Shown: positions 51,993 through 61,127, counted from the stretch's first letter. The stretch: DNA of 64,000 nt from Antarcticimicrobium luteum (GCF_004358185.1 NZ_SMUV01000069.1:62001-126000), one strand, 5' to 3'. Numbers and translations are program-made. Notes: a model not told the origin generated them from the sequence alone.

Positions 51993-53201
51993 ATGAAACG
52001 CGTTGTCATCACCGGGGCCGGAACGATCAACGCCCTGGGCCATTCGGTTCCCGAAACGCTGGAGGCCATGCGCGAGGGCCGCTGCGGCATCGGTCCGCTG
52101 GAGTTTCGCGATGTCGACCGCCTGACGATCCAGATCGGCGGCCAGGTTCATGGGTTCGAGGCCGACGGGCGGTTCAACCGGCAACAGATCACCCTCTATG
52201 ACAGGTTCACCCAGTTCACCCTGACCGCCGCCGAAGAGGCGATTTCGCAGGCCGGACTGGAGTTTCACGGCGACATGTCGGCGCGCTCGGGCGTGGTGCT
52301 GGGCACTGCGGGGGGCGGTGTTTCGACCTGGGACGACAACTATCGATCGGTCTATGAGGACGGCAAGAACCGGGTGCATCCCTTTGTCGTGCCCAAGCTG
52401 ATGAACAACGCGGCCGCCAGCCACGTCTCGATGCAGTACAATCTCAAGGGGCCGTCCTTTACCGTCTCGACCGCCTGCGCCTCATCGAACCATGCGATGG
52501 CGCTGGCGTTTCAGTTGGTGCGCTCGGGCGCGGCGCCGGCGATGGTGACCGGCGGTTCGGAATCCATGCTGTGTTTCGGCGGGGTCAAGGCCTGGGAAGG
52601 GCTGCGGGTGATGTCCAAGGATGCCTGCCGTCCGTTCAGTGCCAACCGCAACGGCATGGTACAGGGCGAGGGCGCAGGGGTTTTCGTCTTCGAGGAATAT
52701 GAACACGCCCGCAGGCGCGGCGCCGAAATCCTGTGCGAGGTGATCGGATTTGCCATGACCTCGGACGCCTCGGACATCGTCATGCCGTCGAAGCAGGGGG
52801 CGGCGCGGGCCATCGCAGGGGCGCTGACGGATGCCCGGATCAATGGCGACGAGGTCGGCTATATCAACGCCCACGGCACCGGCACCGCAGCCAACGACAA
52901 GACGGAATGCGCCGCCGTGGCCGATGTGTTCGGCCAGCACGCCGACGAGCTGATGATCTCTTCGACCAAGTCGATGCATGGCCACCTTATCGGCGGCACC
53001 GGCGCGGTCGAGCTTCTGGCCTGCATCATGGCTCTGCGCGACGGGGTGATCGCCCCCACCATCGGCTATGAGGAACCGGACCCGGAATGCGCCCTTGACG
53101 TGGTGCCGAACGTGGCGCGCGAGGCGCGGGTCGATGTGGCGCTGTCGAACGCCTTTGCCTTTGGCGGGCTCAATGCGGTGCTGGCCCTGCGCCGTGTCTG
53201 A
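51993..53201 (+). CDS. Beta-ketoacyl-ACP synthase (KAS II/NodE-like)
   Basis: 402-aa thiolase-fold elongation enzyme. The catalytic triad is complete: Cys162 in STACASSNHA, His294 in NAHGTGT and His331 in KSMHGHLIGG. The N-terminus MKRVVITGAGTINALG and the FFGGLN-like end (AFAFGGLNAVLALRRV) are KAS II features. With a specialised ACP and an LpxD-like gene upstream, it probably extends an unusual acyl chain for lipid A or another outer-membrane lipid rather than acting in housekeeping fatty-acid synthesis. It is followed by a perfect-stem terminator. Confidence 0.92.
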   Translation: MKRVVITGAGTINALGHSVPETLEAMREGRCGIGPLEFRDVDRLTIQIGGQVHGFEADGRFNRQQITLYDRFTQFTLTAAEEAISQAGLEFHGDMSARSGVVLGTAGGGVSTWDDNYRSVYEDGKNRVHPFVVPKLMNNAAASHVSMQYNLKGPSFTVSTACASSNHAMALAFQLVRSGAAPAMVTGGSESMLCFGGVKAWEGLRVMSKDACRPFSANRNGMVQGEGAGVFVFEEYEHARRRGAEILCEVIGFAMTSDASDIVMPSKQGAARAIAGALTDARINGDEVGYINAHGTGTAANDKTECAAVADVFGQHADELMISSTKSMHGHLIGGTGAVELLACIMALRDGVIAPTIGYEEPDPECALDVVPNVAREARVDVALSNAFAFGGLNAVLALRRV

Positions 53202-53228
53202 TCCGCAGCCGGTTCGCACCTGAAACGA

Positions 53229-53256
53229 AAAACGCCGGGCCAGTGCCCGGCGTTTT
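53229..53256. terminator. Bidirectional rho-independent terminator
   Basis: Perfect 12-bp stem AAAACGCCGGGC / GCCCGGCGTTTT (53229-53240 and 53245-53256) with a CAGT loop. A-tract and T-tract on both flanks allow function for both the ketosynthase (+) and the IalB (-) transcripts. Confidence 0.85.
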
Positions 53257-53282
53257 CAATGGCGCGGCCGCAGTCGTGCCGG

Positions 53283-53879
53283 TCAGCGGTTCTTGACCAC
53301 GTCGACCTTGTCGAACCCGGCGGTAAAGCCCTTCAGCGACAGTTTGAGCGTCACCAGCTGATCGGGCGCGGGGGCAGGGACCAGCGACAGCGTCGCCTCC
53401 TTGCCGTTCTTGAAGGCGGCGATATCCTCTTGGGTCAGGCCGATCTGGGCAACGCAGCCATAGGGGTTGCAGAACGAATAGCCGTAGCGTTTGCCCGGGG
53501 CCCCGTCGACCGAGATCGAGAGTTGCGCCGGCAACAGGGTTTCCAGCGGCACGATCACGGTGGCGCCGGCCACCGCCTGTCCCTGTCCCTCGATCCGGAA
53601 CAGCGAGAACTCCGCCATCGGGTTGCCCTTGCCGTCGTTCAGGATCTGCAGCAGCGAACAAGGGTCGGTTTCAGTATCGGTCTTGATGCAGGCCAGATCC
53701 CAGTCCTCGATCTTTTCCTTGGAATAACGCTCGCCGAGCTGCGGAGAGGCATCGGCGGGCGTCCCCAGATCGAGAAGCTCTTCGGCAGCGGGTTTCTGGG
53801 TGTCGGTGTCCTGCGCGACCGCGGGCACGGTCAGCGCCGCCAGGGCGATGACGGAGAAGGTGGTCAGTGTCTTGAACAT
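53283..53879 (-). CDS. Invasion-associated locus B family protein
   Basis: 198-aa secreted protein with a signal peptide (VIALAALTVPAVAQD) and an IalB/invasion-associated domain: WDLACIKTDTETDPCSLLQ, AEFSLFRIEGQGQAVAGATVIVP, and YGYSFCNPYGCVAQIGL. Four cysteines in the characteristic IalB positions suggest two disulfides. The name comes from Bartonella, but homologues are widespread in alphaproteobacteria without host invasion; a periplasmic or surface role is all that can be said. It is a single-gene unit bounded by the bidirectional terminator. Confidence 0.85.
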   Translation of the reverse strand: MFKTLTTFSVIALAALTVPAVAQDTDTQKPAAEELLDLGTPADASPQLGERYSKEKIEDWDLACIKTDTETDPCSLLQILNDGKGNPMAEFSLFRIEGQGQAVAGATVIVPLETLLPAQLSISVDGAPGKRYGYSFCNPYGCVAQIGLTQEDIAAFKNGKEATLSLVPAPAPDQLVTLKLSLKGFTAGFDKVDVVKNR

Positions 53880-54383
53880 GTAGGTCCCGTTTCCATGATG
53901 GCTGGCTGTGGCTGCTGTAACATGGCGCAGGACCGCTGTCAGTGGCCTTTGGCATCGGCGCGCGGAAATGTTCCGATCTGCCGCAGCAAGGAAGTGGACG
54001 AAGACGGCGGTAAAGGCGCCACAAGCGAAAGGGGGCCCGAACGGCCCCCTTTCTAAATTTTTTTTCTCCCCGTCGGACCGGCCGACTTAGTTATGACCGG
54101 ACGTTACGAAAGGGGCCGCGTTCGGTCAACAGCAAAGGCGTAAACTTTGCTCCGCCGCGCCGCGCCTGCCCGTTCCCTGTGCGTTTCAACCGCATTTCAC
54201 ATGCGTTTGGGTAGGATTTGCCGCCCCTGGCGAAAAGGGCCGCGCCGGATCGGCGCGGCCAGTCCAACAGGGAGGGTTTTTGCCCCACGCGCCGCGTTGC
54301 CGCGCGGGGCAGAAAGCAGTATTCCAGAAAGGCGTTAACGATCTATGGCCATATGATTGAGTGCAGGGGCGGGACTTCAAGCG
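53880..54383. other. Gene-free region with an orphan + strand terminator
   Basis: About 500 bases between divergent ialB (-) and the YjgR-type gene (+). It contains a strong + strand terminator at 54027-54067 with no recognisable gene upstream of it, and a second GC hairpin GGCCGCGCC / GGCGCGGCC (around 54239-54261) followed later by TTTTT. Apparent reading frames are short and lack ribosome sites. A small RNA read on + from about 53.9 kb is possible; otherwise nothing else stands out. Confidence 0.5.
54027..54067 (+). terminator. Orphan rho-independent terminator
   Basis: Perfect 11-bp stem GAAAGGGGGCC / GGCCCCCTTTC (54027-54037 and 54043-54053), loop CGAAC, followed on + by TAAATTTTTTTT. 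It has no upstream + strand gene, so it may end a small RNA. Confidence 0.75.
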
Positions 54384-55940
54384 ATGGGTGAAATGGACGG
54401 CAGGGTCTTTCTGGGCGGCGGCGGCCCGGACTATGGAGTCAAACAGGGGCTGGCGCTGAAATACGCCAACCGGCACGGGCTGATCGCAGGGGCCACCGGC
54501 ACCGGCAAGACCGTGACGCTGCAGATCCTGGCCGAGGGGTTCTCGGCCGCTGGGGTGCCGGTGGTGCTGTCGGATGTCAAAGGGGATCTTTCGGGGCTGG
54601 CAAGGTCCGGAACCGAGGATTTCAAACTGCACGCGGCCTTTACCTCGCGCGCCGAAAAGATCGGGTTCGACGAATACGCCTATGGCGCCTGTCCGGTCAC
54701 CTTCTGGGATATCTTCGGCGAACAGGGCCACCCGCTGCGCACCACGGTCGCCGAGATGGGGCCGCTGCTGCTGTCGCGGCTTTTGGAGCTGTCCGAGGCG
54801 CAGGAGGGAATCCTCAACATCGCGTTCCGGCTGGCCGACGAAGAGGGGCTTCCGCTGCTGGACCTCAAGGATCTGCAGGCGTTGCTGACCTGGATCGGCG
54901 AGAACCGCAGCGCGCTGTCGCTGCGCTATGGAAATGTCTCCATCGCCTCGGTCGGGGCGATCCAGCGCCGGCTGCTGGTGATCGAGAACCAGGGCGCGGC
55001 GCAGCTGTTCGGAGAACCGGCGCTGGCGCTGTCCGACCTGATGCGCACCGACGCCGGGGGGCGGGGCATGATCAACATCCTGGCCGCCGACAAGCTGATG
55101 GCGGCGCCGGGGCTTTACGCCACCTGTCTGCTCTGGTTGCTCAGCGAGCTGTTCGAGGAGCTGCCGGAGGTGGGCGATCCCGACAAGCCGAAGCTGGTCT
55201 TTTTCTTCGACGAGGCGCATCTGCTGTTCGACGACGCGCCCAAGGCGCTGGTCGACAAGGTCGAACAGGTGGCGCGGCTGATCCGGTCCAAGGGGGTGGG
55301 GGTCTATTTCGTCACCCAGCATCCCTCTGACATCCCCGAGGACATCCTCGGCCAGCTCGGCAATCGCATCCAGCATGCGCTGCGCGCCTTTACAGCCCGC
55401 GACCGCAAGAACCTGCGGTTGGCCGCCGAGACCTATCGCGAGAACCCGCGGTTCGAGACCGCCGCGGCGATCCGCGACGTCGGCGTCGGCGAGGCGATAA
55501 CCTCGATGCTGGAGGCCAAGGGGGCGCCGGGAATCGTCGAACGCACGCTGATCCGCCCGCCGTCCACGCAACTGGGCCCGATCACGGACCAGGAGCGCGC
55601 CGCGGCGATGGCCGCCTCGGATCTTGCCGACAAATACGACACCCGGCTCGACCGCCGATCGGCCTATGAGATCCTCGCCCAGCGGGCGGAGACGGCCGCC
55701 GCGCAGGCCGAGCAGGCCGAAGATCGTGCCGAGGCCACCCCGGACCCGGCGGCGCGGGAATTCAACACCGCGCGCCGCTATTCCGGCAGCCGGGTCGGCC
55801 GTTCGACCGCGCATCCGGTGCGGCGGCAGAAGGACAGCTTTGGCTCGGCCCTGTCGGAGGCGGTGATCAAGGAGTTGAAGGGCAGCACCGGCCGCCGCAT
55901 CGTGCGCGGCATCCTTGGCGGGCTGTTCAAGGGGCGCTGA
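54384..55940 (+). CDS. YjgR/HerA-type DUF853 ATPase
   Basis: 518-aa P-loop ATPase of the HerA/FtsK-like group (DUF853). Motifs: Walker [15 protein letters not shown], Walker [16 protein letters not shown], the sensor-type [19 protein letters not shown] and arginine finger candidates in [17 protein letters not shown] 54384 is chosen (GGGACTTCAAGCG upstream is a modest site); a TTG 27 bases earlier is possible. The role of the family is unclear; some are linked to DNA processing or secretion. Single-gene unit, convergent with the PfpI-type gene. Confidence 0.9.
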   Translation: MGEMDGRVFLGGGGPDYGVKQGLALKYANRHGLIAGATGTGKTVTLQILAEGFSAAGVPVVLSDVKGDLSGLARSGTEDFKLHAAFTSRAEKIGFDEYAYGACPVTFWDIFGEQGHPLRTTVAEMGPLLLSRLLELSEAQEGILNIAFRLADEEGLPLLDLKDLQALLTWIGENRSALSLRYGNVSIASVGAIQRRLLVIENQGAAQLFGEPALALSDLMRTDAGGRGMINILAADKLMAAPGLYATCLLWLLSELFEELPEVGDPDKPKLVFFFDEAHLLFDDAPKALVDKVEQVARLIRSKGVGVYFVTQHPSDIPEDILGQLGNRIQHALRAFTARDRKNLRLAAETYRENPRFETAAAIRDVGVGEAITSMLEAKGAPGIVERTLIRPPSTQLGPITDQERAAAMAASDLADKYDTRLDRRSAYEILAQRAETAAAQAEQAEDRAEATPDPAAREFNTARRYSGSRVGRSTAHPVRRQKDSFGSALSEAVIKELKGSTGRRIVRGILGGLFKGR

Positions 55941-55980
55941 GCGGCGTCGCGCAACCGCTTTTTCGAGCCCCGCGACCGTC

Positions 55981-56598
55981 TCACCGGGGCCGGTGGCTCG
56001 GTTCGTCGTGCTCGGTCAGCGCGTCCGGCTTGGGAAACCCATAGGCGATGTAATTTTCGACCCGTGCGCGCGTTTCGGCGCCCCAGATACGCTCCACCAG
56101 CCAGAGCGACATCTCGATCCCCGACATCACGCCGCCGGCGCTGACCACGTTGCCATCGCGGACCATGCGGCGGGTTTCGATCACGCTGTCCTCCGCGTCC
56201 CGGGCCAGCAGGTCGGTGAAATCGTGATGCGTGGTCACATGGCGCCCGCGGGCAAGTCCCGCCCCGGCCAGCAGGAAGGCCCCGGTGCAGACGCTGGTGA
56301 CCCAGTCGCATCCGGGGGCGATCCGTTGCAGCCATGCGACAGTGCCGGGATTGCCGATCTCGCGCCGCGCGCCGCTGCCGCCGGGGATGACGACGATCCC
56401 GACATCCCCGGTGGTGTCATAGGTCAGATCGGGCAGGATCCGCAGGCCCTTTTCGCACCTGATCGGATCGGCGCGCTCGGCCACCGTGACGATCCGCCAG
56501 TCCGGCGCGTCCTCTATCGCGCTGGCCAGCACCTCCCACGGGCCGGCGAAATCCATCTCCTCCACGCCGTCAAACACCAGAACCGCGATTGTCTTCAT
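55981..56598 (-). CDS. DJ-1/PfpI-superfamily protein (isonitrile hydratase-like)
   Basis: 205-aa Rossmann-like protein with the nucleophile elbow SVCTGAFLLAGAGLARG (Cys104), the oxyanion-type IPGGSG near residue 73 and THHDFTD. The VCTGAFLLA and EETVIETRR-like (EDSVIETRRMVRDGNVVSAGG) features match the GATase1 subfamily with isonitrile hydratase and ThiJ-like proteins. It might also be a hydrolase, glyoxalase or protein-repair type. It follows the livM gene by 57 bases on the same strand and could be read through from the liv operon. Confidence 0.8.
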   Translation of the reverse strand: MKTIAVLVFDGVEEMDFAGPWEVLASAIEDAPDWRIVTVAERADPIRCEKGLRILPDLTYDTTGDVGIVVIPGGSGARREIGNPGTVAWLQRIAPGCDWVTSVCTGAFLLAGAGLARGRHVTTHHDFTDLLARDAEDSVIETRRMVRDGNVVSAGGVMSGIEMSLWLVERIWGAETRARVENYIAYGFPKPDALTEHDEPSHRPR

Positions 56599-56655
56599 CG
56601 CATCCCCCGTTTCGGAACGGCGGCGCGGGGCAAAGAGGCCGCGCCGCCCCCGGTT

Positions 56656-57960
56656 CTACCGTTCTGGGATCAACCCCTTTGGACTGAACCGCAGCACCAG
56701 CAGCAGCACGATCCCCATGGTGAACAGGCGCATATGCGCCGCACTCTCGATCAGGTGGGCGCGCAGCGCGCTGTCCTCGGCCAGCCCCGAGGTGATGACC
56801 TGCATCAGGAACAACCCGATCGGCTCGACCTGAACCCAGAGCAGCCAGATCAGAAAGCCGCCCAGAACCGCGCCCAGATTGTTGCCCGAGCCGCCGACGA
56901 TAACCATAACCCAGATCAGGAAGGTGAAGCGCAGCGGCTGGTAGGTGCCCGGCGTCAGCTGGCCGTCCAGCGTGGTCATCATCGCGCCGGCGATGCCGCA
57001 GACCGCCGAGCCCAGAACGAAGACCTGCAAATGGCGACGGGTGACATCCTTGCCCATCGCCTCGGCCGCGACCTCGTTGTCGCGGATCGCGCGCATCATC
57101 CGGCCCCAGGGCGATTTCAGCGCCATCTGCGCCATCCATAGGATCACCAGCAGAACCAGCAGGAACAGCACCGAATAGCCCAGCTTGACATAGAGCGTCG
57201 AGGCGGTGACCGGGTCGATCCCCAGCCCGGCGGCGGTCTCGACAAAGCCCGGATCGTTCTGCAGGTCGATCTCATAGGGAACAGGGCGGGGCAGGCCGAC
57301 CACGTTCTTGACGCCGCGCGCCAGCCAGTCCTCGTTCTTCATGACCGCGATGATGATCTCGGCGATGCCCAGCGTGGCGATCGCCAGATAATCCGAGCGC
57401 AGGCCCAGCGCGGTCTTGCCGATCAGCCAGGCGGCACCGGCGGCCAGCAGACCGCCCGCCGGCCAGGCCAGCAGCACCGGCAGGCCGAGCCCGCCGAGAA
57501 AGCCGGTGCCGGCCGGGTTGACGCTTTCCACCGCGTCGACGCCCGGATCGAACACCGCCCGGTAGAAAAAGAAACCGCCGACCAGGATCACCAGCAGGGC
57601 CAGGGTGCGGGCGCGTCCGGCAGGCATCCGCGTGTTGACCAGCGCGGCTGCCACAACCGTCGCCGCGCCCAGCAGCAGCCCCAGCAGAACCCGCGTGCCG
57701 CCGGCGGCCCAGGCCTCGCCCACCGGGTCGACCGAGATCAGCACCACGGCCAGCCCGCCGAGGGCGACAAAGCCCATGACCCCCACGTTGAAGAGGCCCG
57801 CGAACCCCCATTGCAGATTGACCCCGATCGCCATGATCGCCGAGATCAGTCCCATGTTCAGGATCAGCAGCGCGGTGTTCCAGCTTTGCATGAACCCGGT
57901 GATCACGATCAGACCGCCGACCAGACCGAACAGAACGGAGTTTTTCACCATGACGCTCAT
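56656..57960 (-). CDS. livM: Branched-chain amino acid ABC permease LivM
   Basis: 434-aa inner-membrane subunit (typically ~320-420 aa) with about ten hydrophobic segments, including GFAGLFNVGVMGFVALGGLAV and LALRSDYLAIATLGIAEII-type transport loop (GLRSDYLAIATLGIAEII). The coupling stretch SPWGRMMRAIRDNEVAAEAMGKD is the EAA-equivalent loop. An N-terminal and mid-region insertion around residues 85-165 makes it long. It overlaps the livH stop (ATGA). Substrate class is branched-chain or other hydrophobic amino acids or small amides, not settled by sequence. Confidence 0.93.
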   Translation of the reverse strand: MSVMVKNSVLFGLVGGLIVITGFMQSWNTALLILNMGLISAIMAIGVNLQWGFAGLFNVGVMGFVALGGLAVVLISVDPVGEAWAAGGTRVLLGLLLGAATVVAAALVNTRMPAGRARTLALLVILVGGFFFYRAVFDPGVDAVESVNPAGTGFLGGLGLPVLLAWPAGGLLAAGAAWLIGKTALGLRSDYLAIATLGIAEIIIAVMKNEDWLARGVKNVVGLPRPVPYEIDLQNDPGFVETAAGLGIDPVTASTLYVKLGYSVLFLLVLLVILWMAQMALKSPWGRMMRAIRDNEVAAEAMGKDVTRRHLQVFVLGSAVCGIAGAMMTTLDGQLTPGTYQPLRFTFLIWVMVIVGGSGNNLGAVLGGFLIWLLWVQVEPIGLFLMQVITSGLAEDSALRAHLIESAAHMRLFTMGIVLLLVLRFSPKGLIPER

Positions 57961-58967
57961 ACCGATTTCCCCCGGAAGAGGCCCGTGGGCCGGAACAGCA
58001 GGACGATCAGCAGGATCACGAAGCTGACCGCGAATTTGTAATCGGTGCTCAGAAGCTGCACGAGGCCCGAGGGCTCAAGGCTTTCGGGCATGAGATAACC
58101 GAGTACCTTTTTCCAGGCATAGGTGATCGTCACCTCGGAAAAGGCAATGACGAAGCCGCCGGCGATGGCGCCGACCGGGCTGCCCAGCCCGCCGACGATG
58201 GCGGCGGCGAAGATCGGCAACAAAAGCTGGAAATAGACGAAGGGCTTGAAGCTCTTGTCGAGGCCGTAGAGCGTGCCGGCGATGGTGGCCAGCGCCGCAA
58301 CGATCAGCCAGGTGTAGATCACCACCCGCTCGGGGTTGATGCCCGACAGCAGCGCCAGATCCTCGTTGTCGGAATAGGCGCGCATGGATTTGCCGGTGCG
58401 GGTCCGGTTCAGGAACCAGAACAACAGCACCACCGCGATCACCGCGACGATCACGGTCAGGCCCTGCGACGCCTTGATTGCCAACCCTTCGCGCAGCCCG
58501 GTCATCTCCTTGAAGGTGCGGGCCGAGATGATGAACCGTTCGCCATCGGCAAAACGCTGTTCATCGGGGCCGATGATGAACCGGACGATGCCGTTCAGGA
58601 TGAACATCACCCCCATCGACACGATCACCAGGATCACCGGCTTGGCCTTCTGCTGGCGATAGAACCGATAGACCGCCCGGTCGGTGATCAGCACCAGCGC
58701 CATGCAGCCCAGGATGCCAAAGGGCAGCGCCAGCAGCGCCGTGGGCAGCGGGCCAAAGCTGATCCCCATCGACTGGAACAACCAGGTCACCAGAATGGTG
58801 GCCATGGTGCCGAAGGCCATGGTGTCGCCATGGGCAAAGTTGGAGAACCGCAGAATGCCATAGATCAGCGTCACCCCCAGGGCGCCCAGCGCAAGCTGGC
58901 TGCCATAGGCGATGGCCGGGATCAGCACGAAATTGGACAGCGCGACGATTGCGTTCAGGAAATCCAT
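57957..58967 (-). CDS. livH: Branched-chain amino acid ABC permease LivH
   Basis: 336-aa permease with about eight helices. Family text includes YGSQLALGALGVTLIYGILRFSNFAHGD (in pieces: GALGVTLIYGILRFSNFAHGD is the LivH N-terminal core), RTGKSMRAYSDNEDLALLSGIN (coupling loop) and GGLGSPVGAIAGG. ATG 58967 follows AGGAGG and overlaps the stop of the small exported-protein gene (TGATG). A longer in-frame N-terminus is rejected as it runs through that gene. Confidence 0.94.
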   Translation of the reverse strand: MDFLNAIVALSNFVLIPAIAYGSQLALGALGVTLIYGILRFSNFAHGDTMAFGTMATILVTWLFQSMGISFGPLPTALLALPFGILGCMALVLITDRAVYRFYRQQKAKPVILVIVSMGVMFILNGIVRFIIGPDEQRFADGERFIISARTFKEMTGLREGLAIKASQGLTVIVAVIAVVLLFWFLNRTRTGKSMRAYSDNEDLALLSGINPERVVIYTWLIVAALATIAGTLYGLDKSFKPFVYFQLLLPIFAAAIVGGLGSPVGAIAGGFVIAFSEVTITYAWKKVLGYLMPESLEPSGLVQLLSTDYKFAVSFVILLIVLLFRPTGLFRGKSV

Positions 58968-59386
58968 CAGACCTCCTCCTCGGTGCAGCTTCCGACATGG
59001 GTGACGGCGGATGGCGAGGGGAAGTCGCCCTGCACGGTCAGCAGGGCGGTCCCGTCTTCGGTGATCGTCAGCAGGGCCGCCGCATCGGCGTCCGGGTCGA
59101 TGCCGGAGCTGACGAGATGGAGGCTTCCGACCCCGCCGGGCGCGATCTCCTGAAAACGGACAGGGTCCATTCCCGCAGCGCCGAACGACCAGCCGCCGCC
59201 GTCGCTGTCGAGCCGGGCAGCGAGGTCGCGGCCGGTCTCGCATGGTTTGCCGAGGATGCACTCGGACGGGAACACGCAAGCATAGGCGGTTGCGGCACCG
59301 GCCGGCATGGCCGAGGCCAGCGCCAGCGTCGCGGCCAGCCCGGCCCTGACCGGGGCGGCAAGGTGAGATGCAAGGATCATGCTCAT
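58967..59386 (-). CDS. Small exported protein inside the liv operon
   Basis: 139-aa protein with a signal peptide (hydrophobic LAATLALASAMPAGAA, then TAYAC). The mature part has Cys residues in YACVFPSECILGKPCET and a final GSCTEEE, so probably disulfide-bonded in the periplasm. Family unrecognised. It starts within the ATGA that ends livF and ends at the livH start (TGATG), so translation is coupled on both sides, making accidental coding unlikely. It may assist the transporter or be an unrelated passenger. Confidence 0.78.
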   Translation of the reverse strand: MSMILASHLAAPVRAGLAATLALASAMPAGAATAYACVFPSECILGKPCETGRDLAARLDSDGGGWSFGAAGMDPVRFQEIAPGGVGSLHLVSSGIDPDADAAALLTITEDGTALLTVQGDFPSPSAVTHVGSCTEEEV

Positions 59387-60204
59387 CCCCCCAGGAACGA
59401 TTTGCGCACTTCGGGATCGGCCAGAAGCTGTTTCCCGGTGCCGGTATAGGCGTTGGCGCCCTGCACCAGGACATAGCCGCGATCGGCGATCGCCAGCGCC
59501 TGGCGGGCGTTCTGTTCCACCATCAGGATCGGGATGCCGGTGCGGCTGACCTCGATGATGCGGTCGAACAGCTCGTCCATCACGATGGGGCTGACGCCGG
59601 CGGTCGGCTCGTCCAGCATCAGCACCTTGGGCTGGGTCATCAGCGCCCTGCCGACGGCGACCTGCTGGCGCTGGCCGCCGGACAACTCGCCGGCCGGCTG
59701 GCGACGCTTTTCCTTGAGGATCGGGAACAGGTCATAGACCTGCGCCATGGTATCGCGGAAATCGTCATGGCGGATAAAGGCGCCCATCTCCAGGTTCTCC
59801 TCGACCGTCATCGAGGTAAAGATGTTGCTGGTCTGCGGCACGAATCCCATGCCCTTGACCACCCGGTCCTGAGGGGAAAGATCGGTGATGTCCTCGCCGT
59901 CCAGCCGGACCGAACCCTGCCGCAGGTCGAGCATGCCGAACACCGCCTTCATCGCGGTTGACTTGCCCGCCCCGTTGGGGCCGACGATTACGGCGATCTC
60001 GCCCGGGTTCACCGCGATGGTGCAATCGTGCAGGATGTCGGGCCCCTTGCCATAGCCGCCGGTCATGCTGTCGCCGATCAGAAAGGCGCTGGCGGTGTCC
60101 ATCGCATGGCCGGTGCCGGGATGCGCACCCAGCTCGCCGCGCCCGGTCGGGTTGGTGATGGTCGCGTCCTTGTTGCCGCGGTCGTCGTATTGCCCGCCGC
60201 TCAT
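59383..60204 (-). CDS. livF: Branched-chain amino acid ABC ATPase LivF
   Basis: 273-aa ATPase with Walker A GPNGAGKSTAMKAVFG, signature ELSGGQRQQVAVGRAL, Walker B VLMLDEPTAGVSPI and MVEQNARQAL. ATG 60204, preceded by GGAG, is preferred; ATG 60303, which overlaps the livG stop, would add a 33-residue low-complexity extension. Even from 60204 the domain is preceded by about 35 non-standard residues (MSGGQYDDRGNKDATITNPT ...). It partners LivG. Confidence 0.9.
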   Translation of the reverse strand: MSGGQYDDRGNKDATITNPTGRGELGAHPGTGHAMDTASAFLIGDSMTGGYGKGPDILHDCTIAVNPGEIAVIVGPNGAGKSTAMKAVFGMLDLRQGSVRLDGEDITDLSPQDRVVKGMGFVPQTSNIFTSMTVEENLEMGAFIRHDDFRDTMAQVYDLFPILKEKRRQPAGELSGGQRQQVAVGRALMTQPKVLMLDEPTAGVSPIVMDELFDRIIEVSRTGIPILMVEQNARQALAIADRGYVLVQGANAYTGTGKQLLADPEVRKSFLGG

Positions 60205-60302
60205 CCGCGTGCTCCGCGGTTCGGTTGCTGTGTCATTGTCATCCCCATTGGAACGGTATGTCTCGTTCTCTTGTCGGTTATGGTCGATCCGCGCGCGGCG
60301 CA

Positions 60303-61085
60303 TCAGGCGTCGATCTTGTCCTTGTTCTTCAGGCCGGTGCCTAGATAGGCCTCGATCACATGCTCATTGGCCTTGATCTCTGCCAGGGTGCCCTCGGCCA
60401 GCACCTTGCCCTCGGCCATGCAGATCACCGGATCGCAGAGGCGGTCGATGAAATCCATGTCGTGTTCGATCACCACGAAGGTATATCCGCGTTCCTTGTT
60501 CAGCCGGATGATCGCGTCGCCGATGGTGTTGAGCAGGGTGCGGTTCACCCCGGCGCCCACCTCGTCGAGAAAGACGATCCGGGCGTCCACCATCATGGTT
60601 CGGCCCAGTTCCAGCAGCTTTTTCTGCCCGCCCGAGACCTGACCCGCCTTGTGGTCGGCCAGATGTTCGATGGTCAGAAACTCCAGCACCTCGTCGGCCT
60701 TGGCCCGCAGCGCGCGTTCCTCGTCGGCGATCCGCTTGCGGCCGAACCAGGTGTTCCACAGCGCCTCGCCCGACTGGGCGCCCGGCACCATCATCAGGTT
60801 TTCCCGGCAACTCATCGAGGAGAATTCATGCGCGATCTGGAAGGTGCGCAGCAGCCCCTTGTGAAACAGTTCGTGCGGCGGCAGGCCGGTGATATCCTCA
60901 CCCGCCATGGTGACGCGGCCCGAGGTGGGCGGCAGCACGCCGGCGATGACATTGAACAGCGTGGTCTTTCCAGCCCCGTTCGGGCCGATCAGCCCGGTGA
61001 TGGAGCCCTCGGTGATCTCAAGCGATGCCCCGTCCACCGCATGGAATCCGCCGAAATGCTTATGGACGTCCTCGACGACGATCAT
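60303..61085 (-). CDS. livG: Branched-chain amino acid ABC ATPase LivG
   Basis: 260-aa ATPase: Walker A GPNGAGKTTLFNVIAGVLPP, signature VSGGQKKLLELGRTMM, Walker B IVFLDEVGAGVNRT (the Walker B Glu is followed by V rather than P-T) and VVIEHDMDFI. ATG 61085 has GAGGGGGAATC upstream and a normal start (MIVVEDVHKHFGGFHAVDG). It lies 100 bases after the binding-protein gene, across a strong hairpin, in the livK-livG-livF order. Confidence 0.94.
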   Translation of the reverse strand: MIVVEDVHKHFGGFHAVDGASLEITEGSITGLIGPNGAGKTTLFNVIAGVLPPTSGRVTMAGEDITGLPPHELFHKGLLRTFQIAHEFSSMSCRENLMMVPGAQSGEALWNTWFGRKRIADEERALRAKADEVLEFLTIEHLADHKAGQVSGGQKKLLELGRTMMVDARIVFLDEVGAGVNRTLLNTIGDAIIRLNKERGYTFVVIEHDMDFIDRLCDPVICMAEGKVLAEGTLAEIKANEHVIEAYLGTGLKNKDKIDA

Positions 61086-61127
61086 GATTCCCCCTCGCCG
61101 CATTTTTGGTGGCGGCTTTTGTCATTG

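Noticed and set aside
54186-55814. 542-codon - strand frame opposite the YjgR-type ATPase
   Set aside because: Antisense to a gene with Walker A and B motifs; composition is Arg/Gln-rich noise.
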